Part shown: one piece after another, positions 1-9,485 of the stretch | Position numbering within the stretch: position 1 is the first letter of the stretch | How the letters are laid out: each line of letters starts with the position of its first letter | Assembly: GCF_002104995.1 (NCBI RefSeq) | Contig: NW_024468312.1 | Location: 1 to 46,669, forward strand | Direction: 5' to 3' | DNA from: Linderina pennispora | Taxonomy: Eukaryota > Kickxellomycota > Kickxellomycetes > Kickxellales > Kickxellaceae | DNA length: 46,669 nt | Made by a program: the position numbers and the translations under genes | Notes under the pieces: model-generated | Told to the model about the DNA's origin: nothing | Database searches by the model: none | Seen by the model: the letters and a program-made list of their open reading frames with translations, nothing else

Positions 1-161
1 GTCCATGACTCTTTTGATATGCTAGCCTAGACATTAATGTAATACTAGAAAGACTACTTGTTCTCAATATACTCCTAAAGTTTATTCGTGGTGAGTTTAT
101 GCGTTGGATAAAGGTTTGTAGAGAGATTTCCGCTTTACAACACAGGTATACTTCTTAAGCT

Positions 162-535
162 TGTACGTCTAGAGAACACAGTGGGTGGTGTAGAGCGAAA
201 GAAAAAAGGGAACGACTAACGAAAAATACCTTTTATGTGAGTGTATGTATTTTTCGTGCAGTGCGGATTCCGAATGAACCGTAAAGCGGCAACATCTCAG
301 TCCAGAAATGTGTGACCTGTGTGCGCATAGCAACAACAGAAAGTGATAAAGCCAAGTATTATATCGACGTGTAAAGCCAAAGTGAAGAGGAAATAGAGTG
401 GTGGCCGCAAGGTTTTATACCATCACTCAAGTGGCACAGCCAAAAGTAAAAAGGAGAAAACAAGATGAAAAGCTATGTAGTTCACAGTAATCGGATCTTG
501 GGGTTGTAACAAAGAGCATAGAAAAAGGCGCAAGG
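162..535 (+). repeat. LTR-like inverted repeat, left copy
   Basis: This stretch matches, in inverted orientation, the stretch near 7035-7406. Clear shared blocks are 162-200 with 7370-7406, 250-290 with 7273-7315 (about one mismatch in 39 bases), and 425-500 with 7045-7125. The left edge begins with TG (TGTACGTCTAGAG) and the partner edge with TGTAGGTCTAGAG, and similarity stops abruptly outside them, as expected for an LTR terminus. The inner edge is less clear because similarity fades after about 510. No gag, protease, reverse transcriptase or integrase frame is recognisable between the copies, so these are read as diverged solo LTRs in opposite orientation. Long terminal inverted repeats of a decayed DNA element are the alternative. 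Confidence 0.5.
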
Positions 536-1950
536 GGTTTAGAAATAAAAAGTTCGATTTTTCTATCCATATATGCTAACACTAGCCAGCGATGCGCAGC
601 ATCCGAGCCAATTTGAGTGACTAAGAAGCTTTTGCCTGCTGTCCATCATACGGTTCTCCTCGACTCTTTTTCCTTCGATTATTTTTCATCTCTCTGATTC
701 TATATTACCTTGAACTCAGCTGAGCCAAGAGCGAACTGCTCACAGGCTCGGTTATGAACTAAATAAGCACGACTCCGCTTGACATGTGCAACAAAGCAGC
801 TTTGATCGAACATATCGCCTCAGCTCAAATTCGTGTATGTGACAGGCAACTATCATAACAACTGGCAAAATGCATCCATTTGTAAGCATAATAAGTAAAA
901 TCACTTTTTACTGAACCACAGGTAAAACATTCAATGAAAACAAGGTATGCGAGCGTGCTCCTCAGGCATCAGAGGGCCATAGAATCCCAGGCGGTGGCAG
1001 ATACTGTCGAGAACACCAGGTTCACATGCTTGCGCTCATGCTTATACGGGCTGTTTCTGTGCTGCGGTCGGAGATAGCTTGGCATGTTTCAGGTGCATAC
1101 CATCTGCGCATATCTCATCGCACACAAACAACATCTCCAAAAATCTCATGGAACGTGAGTAGACTGAATAGCACCATACGGACATGGAGTCTAGAGTTTC
1201 TGGGCCGATAGCAAAAAGGTTCCCAGGAAGAGCCTTGGCCCGTGCACGTTTGGGTTGGGCAGGACTTGCTGAGTGCAGCAGCAGCAGCACTGAGTGAGGC
1301 AGCAGCAGCACTGAGCGCAGCAGCAGCACTGAGCGAGGCAGCAAGATCGAGTGTGACAGCAGTATCGCTACATGGCAGTGCCGATAGGTAGGGTAGGGGC
1401 TGCGGCGATGTTGCTGCTGAATACGGCGGGGTCAATGGCAAGAATTCTGATGCGGTCGGGGAAACAGGTGCTCTGCAGAGCGCAGCATGGGCGGCGGCTC
1501 TGGTTTCAAGTGCGGCATGAGCCACAGTGACATTGCAGAAGCTGCTGGTGGTGCTGACTGCAGTGGAGCCCCAAAGATGGGCCTGGACCAAGTGGTGTGC
1601 TGAGCGTGGTGGGGGCAGCAGCTTCTTTAGTGAGAGTCGCACCCACGATGAGCGTGGAATAGGGACCTGCCTTATTGCTGCGACTGGCTGCAGCTCTGAG
1701 GGTGATGGAGGCATCAGTGCCCCAGCTTCGACCAGTGCTGCTGAGCATGGTGGAGATAGCATCAAGATAGCAGCAGGCAGTGGTATTGCTGAGCATGTCG
1801 GGGGAGTGGTGATAGTCCCATGTGCATCAGTTACAGAAGTGGTGCCACAGCGCACATCCGTGCCAGCGCCAGCGCCAGCGATGGAGACCCATGTGCACCA
1901 GTGCCAGTGCCAGTGAAGCAGAGGGAGCAGTGGAAGAACGCACACGTCGT
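536..1950. other. Gene-poor repeat-rich stretch
   Basis: No gene is recognised. The left part (536-1000) is AT-rich with many stops. From about 1265 to 1345 there is a CAG-rich stretch in which CAGCAGCAG blocks alternate with CACTGAGTGAGG or CACTGAGCG spacers. The 1360-1950 part is GC-richer with open frames on both strands, which read as low-complexity Ala/Ser/Thr peptides without a recognisable domain. It merges into the minisatellite downstream and is best seen as degenerate satellite-like sequence. Confidence 0.4.
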
Positions 1951-3655
1951 TGCAGCGGTGGTGACCTCGCGCACATCGGCAGCTGTGGCAGCGACGGTAG
2001 TGGTGACCTCGCGCACATCAGCAGCTATGGCAGCAGCAGCGGTGGAAGAACCGCTCACGTCGGTTGCAGCGGTGGTGACCTCGCGCACATCAGCAGCTGT
2101 GGCAGCGGCAGCGGTGAAAGAACCGCTCACGTCGGTTGCAGCGGTGGTGACCTTGCGCACATCGGCAGCTGTGGCAGCGGCAGCAGTGGAGAACCGCTCA
2201 CGTCGGTTGTTGCAGCGGTGGTGACCTCGCGCACATCGGCAGCTGTGGCAGCAGCGGTGGAAGAACCGCTCACGTCGGTTGCAGCGGTGGTGACCTTGCG
2301 CACATCGGCAGCTGTGGCAGCGGCAGCAGTGGAAGAACCGCACACGTCGATTGCAGCGGTGGTGACCTCGCGCACATCGGCAGCTGTGGCAGCAGCGGTG
2401 GAAGAACCGTGCACGTCGGTTGCAGCGGTGGTGACCTTGCGCACATCAGCAGCTGTGGCAGCAGCGGTGGAAGAACCGTGCACGTCGATTGCAGCGGTGG
2501 TGACCTCGCGCACATCGGCAGCTGTGGCAGCAGCGGTGGAAGAACCACACGTCGATTGCAGCGGTGGTGACCTTGCGCACATCAGCAGCTGTGGCAGCAG
2601 CGGTGAAAGAACCGCACACGTCGGTTGCAGCGGTGGTGACCTTGCGCACATCAGCAGCTGTGGCAGCAGCGGTGGAAGAACCGTGCACGTCGATTGCAGC
2701 GGTGGTGACCTCGCGCACATCGGCAGCTGTGGCAGCAGCGGTGGAAGAACCGCACACGTCGATTGCAGCGGTGGTGACCTTGCGCACATCAGCAGCTGTG
2801 GCAGCAGCGGTGAAAGAACCGCACACGTCGGTTGCAGCGGTGGTGACCTTGCGCACATCAGCAGCTGTGGCAGCAGCGGTGGAAGAACCGCACACGTCGA
2901 TTGCAGCGGTGGTGACCTTGCGCACATCAGCAGCTGTGGCAGCAGCGGTGGAAGAACCGCACACGTCGATTGCAGCGGTGGTGACCTCGCGCACATCGGC
3001 AGCTGGTGGCAGCGGCAGCAGTGGAAGAACGCACACGTCGGTTGCAGCGGTGTGACCTCGCGCACATCGGCAGCTGTGGCAGCGGCAGCAGTGGAAGAAC
3101 CGCACACGTCGATTGCAGCGGTGGTGACCTCGCGCACATCGCAGCTGTGGCAGCGGCAGCAGTGGAAGAACCGTGCACGTCGGTTGCAGCGGTGGTGACC
3201 TTGCGCACATCGGCAGCTGTGGCAGCGGCAGCAGTGGAAGAACCGCACACGTCGGTTGCAGCGGTGGTGACCTTGCGCACATCAGCAGCTGTGGCAGCAG
3301 CGGTGGAAGAACCGTGCACGTCGGTTGCAGCGGTGGTGACCTTGCGCACATCAGCAGCTGTGGCAGCAGCGGTGGAAGAACCGCACGTCGATTGCAGCGG
3401 TGGTGACCTTGCGCACATCGGCAGCTGTGGCAGCGGCAGCGGTGTAGAACGCACACGTCGGTTGCAACGGTGGTGACCTTGCGCACATCGCAGCTGTGGC
3501 AGCGGCAGCGGTGAAAGAACGCTCACGTCGGTTGCAGCGGTGGTGACCTTGCGCACATCAGCAGCTGTGGCAGCAGCGGTGGAAGAACCGTGCACGTCGG
3601 TTGCAGCGGTGGTGACCTCGCGCGCATCGGCAGCGGCAGCGATGGTAGAACCGTG
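1951..3655. repeat. Minisatellite of 69/72-bp units, about 24 copies
   Basis: A tandem array whose unit contains GCAGCGGTGGTGACCT, then GCGCACATC, AGCAGCTGTGGCAGC and GTGGAAGAACC, ending in CACGTCGATT or CACGTCGGTT. Successive GGTGGTGACC blocks (for example 2281, 2353, 2422, 2491) are 69 or 72 bp apart, the difference being one extra GGC/GCA triplet. A few units near 3000-3160 and 3480 carry 1-3 base changes that break frame, and the first units are irregular. Because most units are multiples of three and lack stops, two plus frames and three minus frames are open across hundreds of bases; only the plus frame reading CAG CGG TGG TGA is closed. Long ORFs here are therefore weak evidence for protein. 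Confidence 0.9.
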
Positions 3656-4104
3656 CATGTTTGCTGCAGCAACAGTGGGCCCCGTGCACCATGGAGGCAA
3701 TAGAAGATGTTGGTGTGCGAAGCGCGGAGAGTGGTAATGGTGGTGCGCACGACGATAGCAGCGGCCGACTGCTTCTGGGCCATCTGGCATGCATGGTAGT
3801 AAGCCAGCCTGCGGCGGCCGGCGGAGGCACTGACAATTTTTGCCTGTACCTGAAGGAGCACATGCAGCGCCTCCAACCCGCGCGGCGATGCAATCATCGC
3901 ATGGGTAACGAGGTGAGAACTCTGGAGCTCTCTCTTGAATATGTCGTTGGTAAGCAGTCCCAAGTCACCCACGGGCTTTCCCCATACAGAGCGCATGTAA
4001 ACGTACACTGCTACACCACAAGTAACCGAGTCAGCTACCTCGGTCACCTTGATGATCTTCTCGAGGAGCTTGGACGCCGCTCGGGCGATGGTCCTTGGCA
4101 ACAT
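3523..4104 (-). CDS. Hypothetical protein fused to minisatellite
   Basis: Not recognised. The reading frame runs from an ATG at 4104 leftwards. Its first 125 or so residues use mostly C/G-ending sense codons and look protein-like: a basic amphipathic start (MLPRTIARAASKLLEKI), a hydrophobic stretch near residues 27-35, then mixed sequence. The last 60 residues come from minisatellite units (repeats of ARSPPLQPTC and LPPLLPQLL) and the frame ends inside the array at 3523. The start could be a mitochondrial presequence or a membrane-anchoring helix. Either the array expanded into the 3' part of a gene or the true 3' end is spliced elsewhere. No TATA or intron border is convincing. The open frame may be accidental. 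Confidence 0.3.
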   Translation of the reverse strand: MLPRTIARAASKLLEKIIKVTEVADSVTCGVAVYVYMRSVWGKPVGDLGLLTNDIFKRELQSSHLVTHAMIASPRGLEALHVLLQVQAKIVSASAGRRRLAYYHACQMAQKQSAAAIVVRTTITTLRASHTNIFYCLHGARGPLLLQQTCTVLPSLPLPMRARSPPLQPTCTVLPPLLPQLLMCARSPPLQPT

Positions 4105-4246
4105 CTCCGGTTGCAGTGCGGCGGCCGCGCAGAAGGTGCCGCGCCTCTGCGATTTTAAGGCGAAGAGCGGCGATGGTAGAGGGAGGGATGGGAGTGATAA
4201 ATGCAGACATCTAACAGTATTGATACTTGATGTGTTTAGTATCGTA

Positions 4247-4286
4247 TGTGCTTGAACGTGTGCTTGAACGTGTGCTTGAACGTGTG
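4247..4286. repeat. Three-copy 12-bp tandem repeat
   Basis: TGTGCTTGAACG is repeated three times without change (4247, 4259, 4271), followed by the first four bases of a fourth unit. No gene is attached to it. Confidence 0.85.
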
Positions 4287-7034
4287 GGAAGGAGCGAGTG
4301 AGCGGAGTGAGCGAATGAAAGTGGGATATTCTTACCTTACTATGCTTGTATTTGCGAGTACGAGAAATATAATTCGTTTGGATTGTAAGGAAGAAGAGAA
4401 GAGAAGAGAACTGGCCAGCATGCGAGTGCGCAAGCTTTTATACCTGGATTTCTTGTCGCTGCTGGGGGTTCGACGCGTAATTTTTCGTCTCGATGTCAAA
4501 ATCTGGCGAAGGAATCAGCAAGAATCTGGCCTGTAGATGAGTAGTGAATGATTCTATTCGTTGCCGGTTATTCATGTCAACAAACGATGCCATAGGTGCA
4601 ATCGAGAAAAGGACATGAAGCGATTGTGCCCAGTATCGGGTGGCTGCCAGTGGTGGTCGGCTATTCGGTTGTTCTCCGACTGCTGGAGAATGGTGGCAAG
4701 GTACCTACACCATACTTGCTGAATGGTCTGTGGGGAAGGGTAGAAAGGCGCAAAAAGGGTCCCAAGATTATGTAACGCAAGCCTATATCCAAATACAGAT
4801 ATGCCACAGTAACCGCTTCGATGGCTGCAAGGTAGATCTGCAGTAACTGCCATTTTTGAAATTTCAACCGAATTCGCCAAATGTCTTTTTCGAATTCAAT
4901 GAATTCAGCGCATGTCGCTGGGGGAGGCAAGTATTTTATAGCGAGGGCAGCCTTTCTCGCGTTTCTCGCGTTTCTCGCTTTTCTCTGATGTGGCGCTGGC
5001 CAGGAAACCCCCTCAGATAATCGATCGATACTGATGGGGGCAGCCCGGAGCTATACACGCGTACGTACGTGTACACTCTTCTTTTGTCTGATACACCCGC
5101 AGTCGTGACTCTACAGCGGCTCTACCACTGCTTGATCTCAATAACAATCTACCTACCATTTTGTTCCACAGTCGATACCGATATTGTCAAATGGCTATAT
5201 GGTTTTTGCAATCATATATTTGGAAATTGGATTCCCAAATCGCAGAGCTACTGAGCTCATAGCGCTAGTGCCAGTCACAGTTAGCAGACCGATGTCTATT
5301 CTAGTAAAGCCTATAGGATTATTAAGACTCAAGAGCGGGCAAAGTTACTAGGTAAAGCGTCGGCTTGCCAGAACCAATCGCTTTCCCACTGATTTTGGGA
5401 AGATCGCGCCTAAAACGCATTGCACACGACTGGCAGCTGGTCTTTTCCTTTCCTTTCAATTCAATATTATATTCTTGTACTCAGTACCAGTCTCTCATCA
5501 TGCCCAGCTAATGAGCTGCGATTACAGATTGTGGAGTTTTTAAGCAAGCGACCGCTTTCGTGAAAACCAGCAGCATTGACACTGATACGCTCACACAGAC
5601 GTTATGAAGTCAAAGCTACCGGTGTGAGAGGTTGCTGAGATGGCAAATCAGCGTGTCACTTGCCAAGTAGTGATTGGAACCACAAACATAGAGGCGATCC
5701 CAGGGCTGAGAACAATGCTGCTAGGTAATGACAGAGGCTACTGCTATAGACTGCTATACTTTCTGTTCTCAGAATGGTTCGAATTCAGTCATAGTACCTG
5801 TGTTTTGTTTTCACATTCAGTCTGAGCAATGCTGAGCCACCACATGTCACTCGACCTAGCTGTGAAGTTTACACGATTGGCACGATCTGGTTCTACAACT
5901 CTGGTACATGCAGTATGTACCTGTTAGAATAACTACGAACTCTGTCCCAGTATTGCAACACAAAATGCAGAGAACTGATTCTGTAGTATGACATTGAATG
6001 GCAAACAAGACAATCTGCACAATTGATGTGAGGCCACTTCAGCCCTTCAGATGCTGGGACCTGTTAAATAGTAGCCAACACCATAGTACTTCATTCGACC
6101 CGCTCACATAAACAGGCTTCTTTTGCTTACCAGAATAGGATGGCGTGCCAATCTGGACACACGTACCTTATTCTGGTCATGTGAAATTCTTTGAAATCCT
6201 TTTAGTTGTTCTCATATCTGTCCATTGGTTTTCCCGCTTGGCAAATTTTCACACTTTTAGGATATTCAGTACAAGTCTACTCCTTTGAACTTTTCAAGAT
6301 ATTCTACTTTTCATTAAGCACTTAGTGTCTTTTACCTGTATTGCCGCAGACTGCTCATAGTGGCTATGCATTGTTGCCGGCGCGTGGCTCCGTGTCCCAA
6401 CCGTCTGAGCCCAGTGCCAGGTTGTCTGTGAATCGGCAATCAGGGCGCAGTATCCCATCCCCAATGCTGTAAGGCTATACTGTGTCAATGGCACCCGGTA
6501 TCGATCCCAGGGTGTGCCAGCATGAGAGTGACTACCAAGATTACCAAAATATAGAGTACCCCTAGGATAGATCACAGACACAGCTGCCTAGCTCGCAGTT
6601 CCCAAAGCCGCTAGCGCCTATTTTTGGGCGGTGCCCATCGCCACCACCCTACATAAAGAATTGCAGCAAGACTTGGCAGCAGAAGCCAATGGTGCCATCC
6701 AGTGCAGGGCAGCTGCGCTTGAACAGCGTGTTTTCAGGATTGTGTGAGTCAACATATGATGCTGATGTTGTCAACATGAAACGACTGTTCGGTTCTGCAT
6801 AGCTCCTGAGCGTATTTAAATCATGTGGAAGCTAGTTTGTAAAGTGTGGCTATATGGCTTTTTAATGAAGGGAACCGAGAAAATATATTACTGGTCTAGT
6901 ATTCGTGGACTATGGATATGCAGATGCGATACGCTGTGAAATTGCTACACAGGGTGCCTGTATATAGAGAGCTGGTTATCTTGGCGCCGTTCTATTATTC
7001 AATGGAGATTAGATTTATGCCGACTAGAATGCAT

Positions 7035-7406
7035 TGGTTGAATCCCAAGATCCGATTACTGTGAACTACATAGCTTCTCATCTCGCTGTTTCCTCTTTCC
7101 TTTATCCACTCTTACTTTTTGGCTGTGCCACCTGAACGAAAGTATAAAACCTTTACCCTCGCCTTTACTTTTTCTTTTCTCCTTAGCTTTTCACATCTAT
7201 TTATTTCTTGACTCTGTCACTTCCTGTTGGCATTATGCTTGCACTACTAGCGCGTTTATGGACTGAAATATTACCGCTTTACGGTTCATTCGGAATCCGC
7301 ACTACACGAAAAGTATGTATAGTTACATATCCGATATTTCTTCCTATTTCTCTTGTTCTTTTTTCCTTTCTCGCCCTGCATCACCCACCGTGTGCTCTAG
7401 ACCTAC
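7035..7406 (-). repeat. LTR-like inverted repeat, right copy
   Basis: Reverse-complement partner of the repeat at 162-535. The outer edge at 7406 reads (minus strand) TGTAGGTCTAGAGCACAC, starting with TG. Inward it preserves the blocks seen in the left copy, including the long match at 7273-7315. Beyond the repeat on the minus strand lies a GGCGCC-containing stretch (near 6980-6995) that resembles the primer-binding sites following some Ty3-type LTRs; this is suggestive only. The bases flanking the two copies do not match as a target-site duplication, which favours two independent insertions over one intact element. Confidence 0.5.
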
Positions 7407-8282
7407 AACAAACCACCCATCCCTTAGGTTAACATGCACTGTCAAGTCAAACTATCCCGCTAATCCAACGCCATCCAATGAACCATTTTAATATGAATCT
7501 GAGGCTAAGAGAAAATAGGAGCTACATGGCCACAACAAGCAAGCAACCTAGAATGATACTTTTCTGGATGACAACCTATATAGTATGATTGCCCTGATGG
7601 ACGAACAGTATGCTTTTATGTAAGAGTCACGCAGTCTATGGTACATGTTTTTGGCGAGTATTCGTCTCACTACTGTACGCCTAACGCGGCTATTCCTGAA
7701 ATCAGCGTAGCAGCTGACACCAGGAGTGGCGAATAGAGCATCAACCTGACCCAAGCAGCAAGATACTCAGTAGACAAATGATACCGCTTTATCTCTCTTC
7801 CCTCCTTTTGCTCAAGCGGACAGCGTATTTCTCCCACTCCTGTATCCTACACTTCCTGGAACCGTTTAGCGCAACGGGCTACAAGGGAATCGCATAGTAT
7901 GGCCATATCGTGCGAGTAAACACGCGCGTAGATACAAAATAGGCCTGCCAGCCATCCATAAACGAGTAGATGGGATGCCGCTCCCTTATGTACATGTATC
8001 CTGTATACTCTACTCCCTTTTACCATATTTGGTACTGCTTGGGGCAGAATCCTGATTTTTGCTGGTGAGCGGAGCTGAGTTTGGGTTGTACAAACTTGCT
8101 AATCGCGCACCCCGTTCACACGCAAAAAAGGCACCACTAGCAACACGCCCACGTAAAAAGGCGTTAACCCGCTTTATCTTTTCAACAGCTTCTTCTCGCT
8201 CTTGTTATTGCCTACACATTAATTTATTCATATCATCCACATATTACTATTATTATCATTATTAATTTTTTACCCTTTCACA

Positions 8283-9167
8283 ATGCATCTCAAGACTCGT
8301 GTCTGTAGCTTTGCCAAGCGTGCTGGCGAAAAGATCAAAAGGCTCAAGAAGCTCAAGAAGCTGCGTCCACATCGCTCTACGAAAGACAAGCAGTCAGCCG
8401 ACGACTCGACTGTGCCAATTGCCTCTGCTGTCGAGCCAGAATCGGTTCCAACACCATCTTCTAGTCAGATAGCAGTATCGGCTGGGAGGTCTCACTACCA
8501 GCATGATGGTAGCGAGAAGGCCATCACTGGATGTGCTATCCAGATTGTCCTCCAGCGCCTCAAAGATACAGCTGTAATTGATTTGGCACAGGGTATGTGC
8601 ACAAACGGCAGGGTCTGTGCATCTGTAATCACGGTGGCCGCAACTCTGATATATGGAGATATCCCTCAGGGTGTCGCTGCCGCAAACGTCATCCGCGCCG
8701 CAATGACACTGGTTTCGTACACGTACAAGAGCAAAGTACCGGCTGCCTTTGCTCCGACTCTCCTAGAAGGAGTGGAGGAAGACGACCGTATGGCCATTGT
8801 AGGTACCTCTGGAACACCAATTGAGCCCAAGCGCATTGCTCCTGTGGATGCTGAACCCACGGATGTTGAGCGTCTGGCAGAGCTCCCTTACTTTAGGGAG
8901 CCTGAACTCCCTACCGCCAATACGATTGAAATGGAGCTGAGAGAGGCGATGGCAACAGAGCTCCAGCGCCCAGCCAGTGTGGATAGCGACATGACGCTTG
9001 CTGTTGCTGCTGCTGCTGCCAACGATACCGATCATTCCCACCCTAAGGGCGATGGTGTGGGCTTCTGGAAGATATGTGAGGGCATCCTAGATGTGCTCCT
9101 CACTCCGGTAACCGTTGACCTTCACGGCTTCACTCCCAGGGGCGTGAACCATTGCCTTGACGAGTGA
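8283..9167 (+). CDS. Hypothetical protein, 294 aa
   Basis: Not recognised. The ATG at 8283 follows a 50-base AT-rich leader with a pyrimidine run (TTTTTTACCCTTTCACA), a normal fungal start context. The N-terminus is strongly basic, with residues 9-37 containing AKRAGEKIKRLKKLKKLRP, which could act as a nuclear or nucleolar targeting or RNA-binding tail. Residues 38-75 are Ser/Pro-rich. Residues 80-150 form a mostly helical hydrophobic block (VLQRLKDTAVIDLAQGM followed by VITVAATLIYG), and the C-terminal third is acidic with a five-Ala run. No signal peptide or certain membrane segment is visible. It lies about 320 bp upstream of the focadhesin-like gene on the same strand. Single exon, complete. 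Confidence 0.65.
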   Translation: MHLKTRVCSFAKRAGEKIKRLKKLKKLRPHRSTKDKQSADDSTVPIASAVEPESVPTPSSSQIAVSAGRSHYQHDGSEKAITGCAIQIVLQRLKDTAVIDLAQGMCTNGRVCASVITVAATLIYGDIPQGVAAANVIRAAMTLVSYTYKSKVPAAFAPTLLEGVEEDDRMAIVGTSGTPIEPKRIAPVDAEPTDVERLAELPYFREPELPTANTIEMELREAMATELQRPASVDSDMTLAVAAAAANDTDHSHPKGDGVGFWKICEGILDVLLTPVTVDLHGFTPRGVNHCLDE

Positions 9168-9485
9168 GCTGCTGTTTCCTTACACTTTAGTCCTCTTCAT
9201 ACTCGTCTTTACCCCATTTGCAGTCCAAATACTAGCTTCTCCGGAATGGTCTGTGGAGGCTATCTTGAAATTAGTTGAGTGCCGGGAATAGTGCGACTGC
9301 AGCATCGGCAGGTAGTAGTAGGGAGCCTGGTGGCAGTGCTGGGAGTTTGGGGATAGCCTGATCACCACTGATCACTGCCAGAGAAAGGACACGTCGTGTT
9401 CCATACCTGGGCCCCAAATTTCGACTTTCTGCGCCGACTAATTCCACCTTCTCTTTATTTTCTTCAACCTTTTCTCATACATTCA
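9168..9485 (+). promoter_or_regulatory. Intergenic and leader region before focadhesin-like gene
   Basis: 318 bases between the hypothetical gene and the chosen ATG at 9486. The last 50 bases are pyrimidine-rich (CTTCTCTTTATTTTCTTCAACCTTTTCTCATACATTCA), typical of a fungal 5' leader. An in-frame upstream ATG at 9396 would add 30 residues, mostly encoded by this pyrimidine tract, so it is judged not to be the main start. No clear TATA box. Confidence 0.45.

Larger units (their letters stand above)
4105..8282. other. 4.2-kb gene-poor region
   Basis: No coding region is supported: all frames are cut every few dozen codons, apart from short frames without domains (for example 6294-6581 minus). 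Visible structure: three tandem 12-bp units TGTGCTTGAACG at 4247-4282; a CTCGCGTTT triplication near 4955-4980; an imperfect 11-bp inverted repeat (ACCAGAATAGG with CCTTATTCTGGT) near 6130-6180; and the right inverted LTR-like repeat at 7035-7406. Nothing resembling a tRNA or rRNA was seen. Sequence directly before 8283 is pyrimidine- and AT-rich and probably carries the promoter of the next gene. Confidence 0.45.

Noticed and set aside
1115-1945. 276-codon minus-strand open frame
   Set aside because: Low-complexity Ala/Ser/Pro translation next to the minisatellite, no domain, overlapped by open frames on the other strand.
1822-3198. 458-codon plus-strand and 346/373-codon minus-strand frames in the array
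   Set aside because: Open only because the repeat unit lacks stops in five frames; no frame crosses the whole array.
1951-3655. CRISPR-like regular repeat array
   Set aside because: Units are contiguous tandem repeats without unique spacers, and the genome is eukaryotic.
6130-6180. 11-bp inverted repeat with a 30-base loop as a possible terminator or MITE end
   Set aside because: Imperfect, isolated, no flanking gene or target-site duplication; likely chance in AT-rich sequence.
7208-7432. 74-codon hydrophobic plus-strand frame
   Set aside because: Lies within the inverted LTR-like repeat and its counterpart in the left copy is not open.
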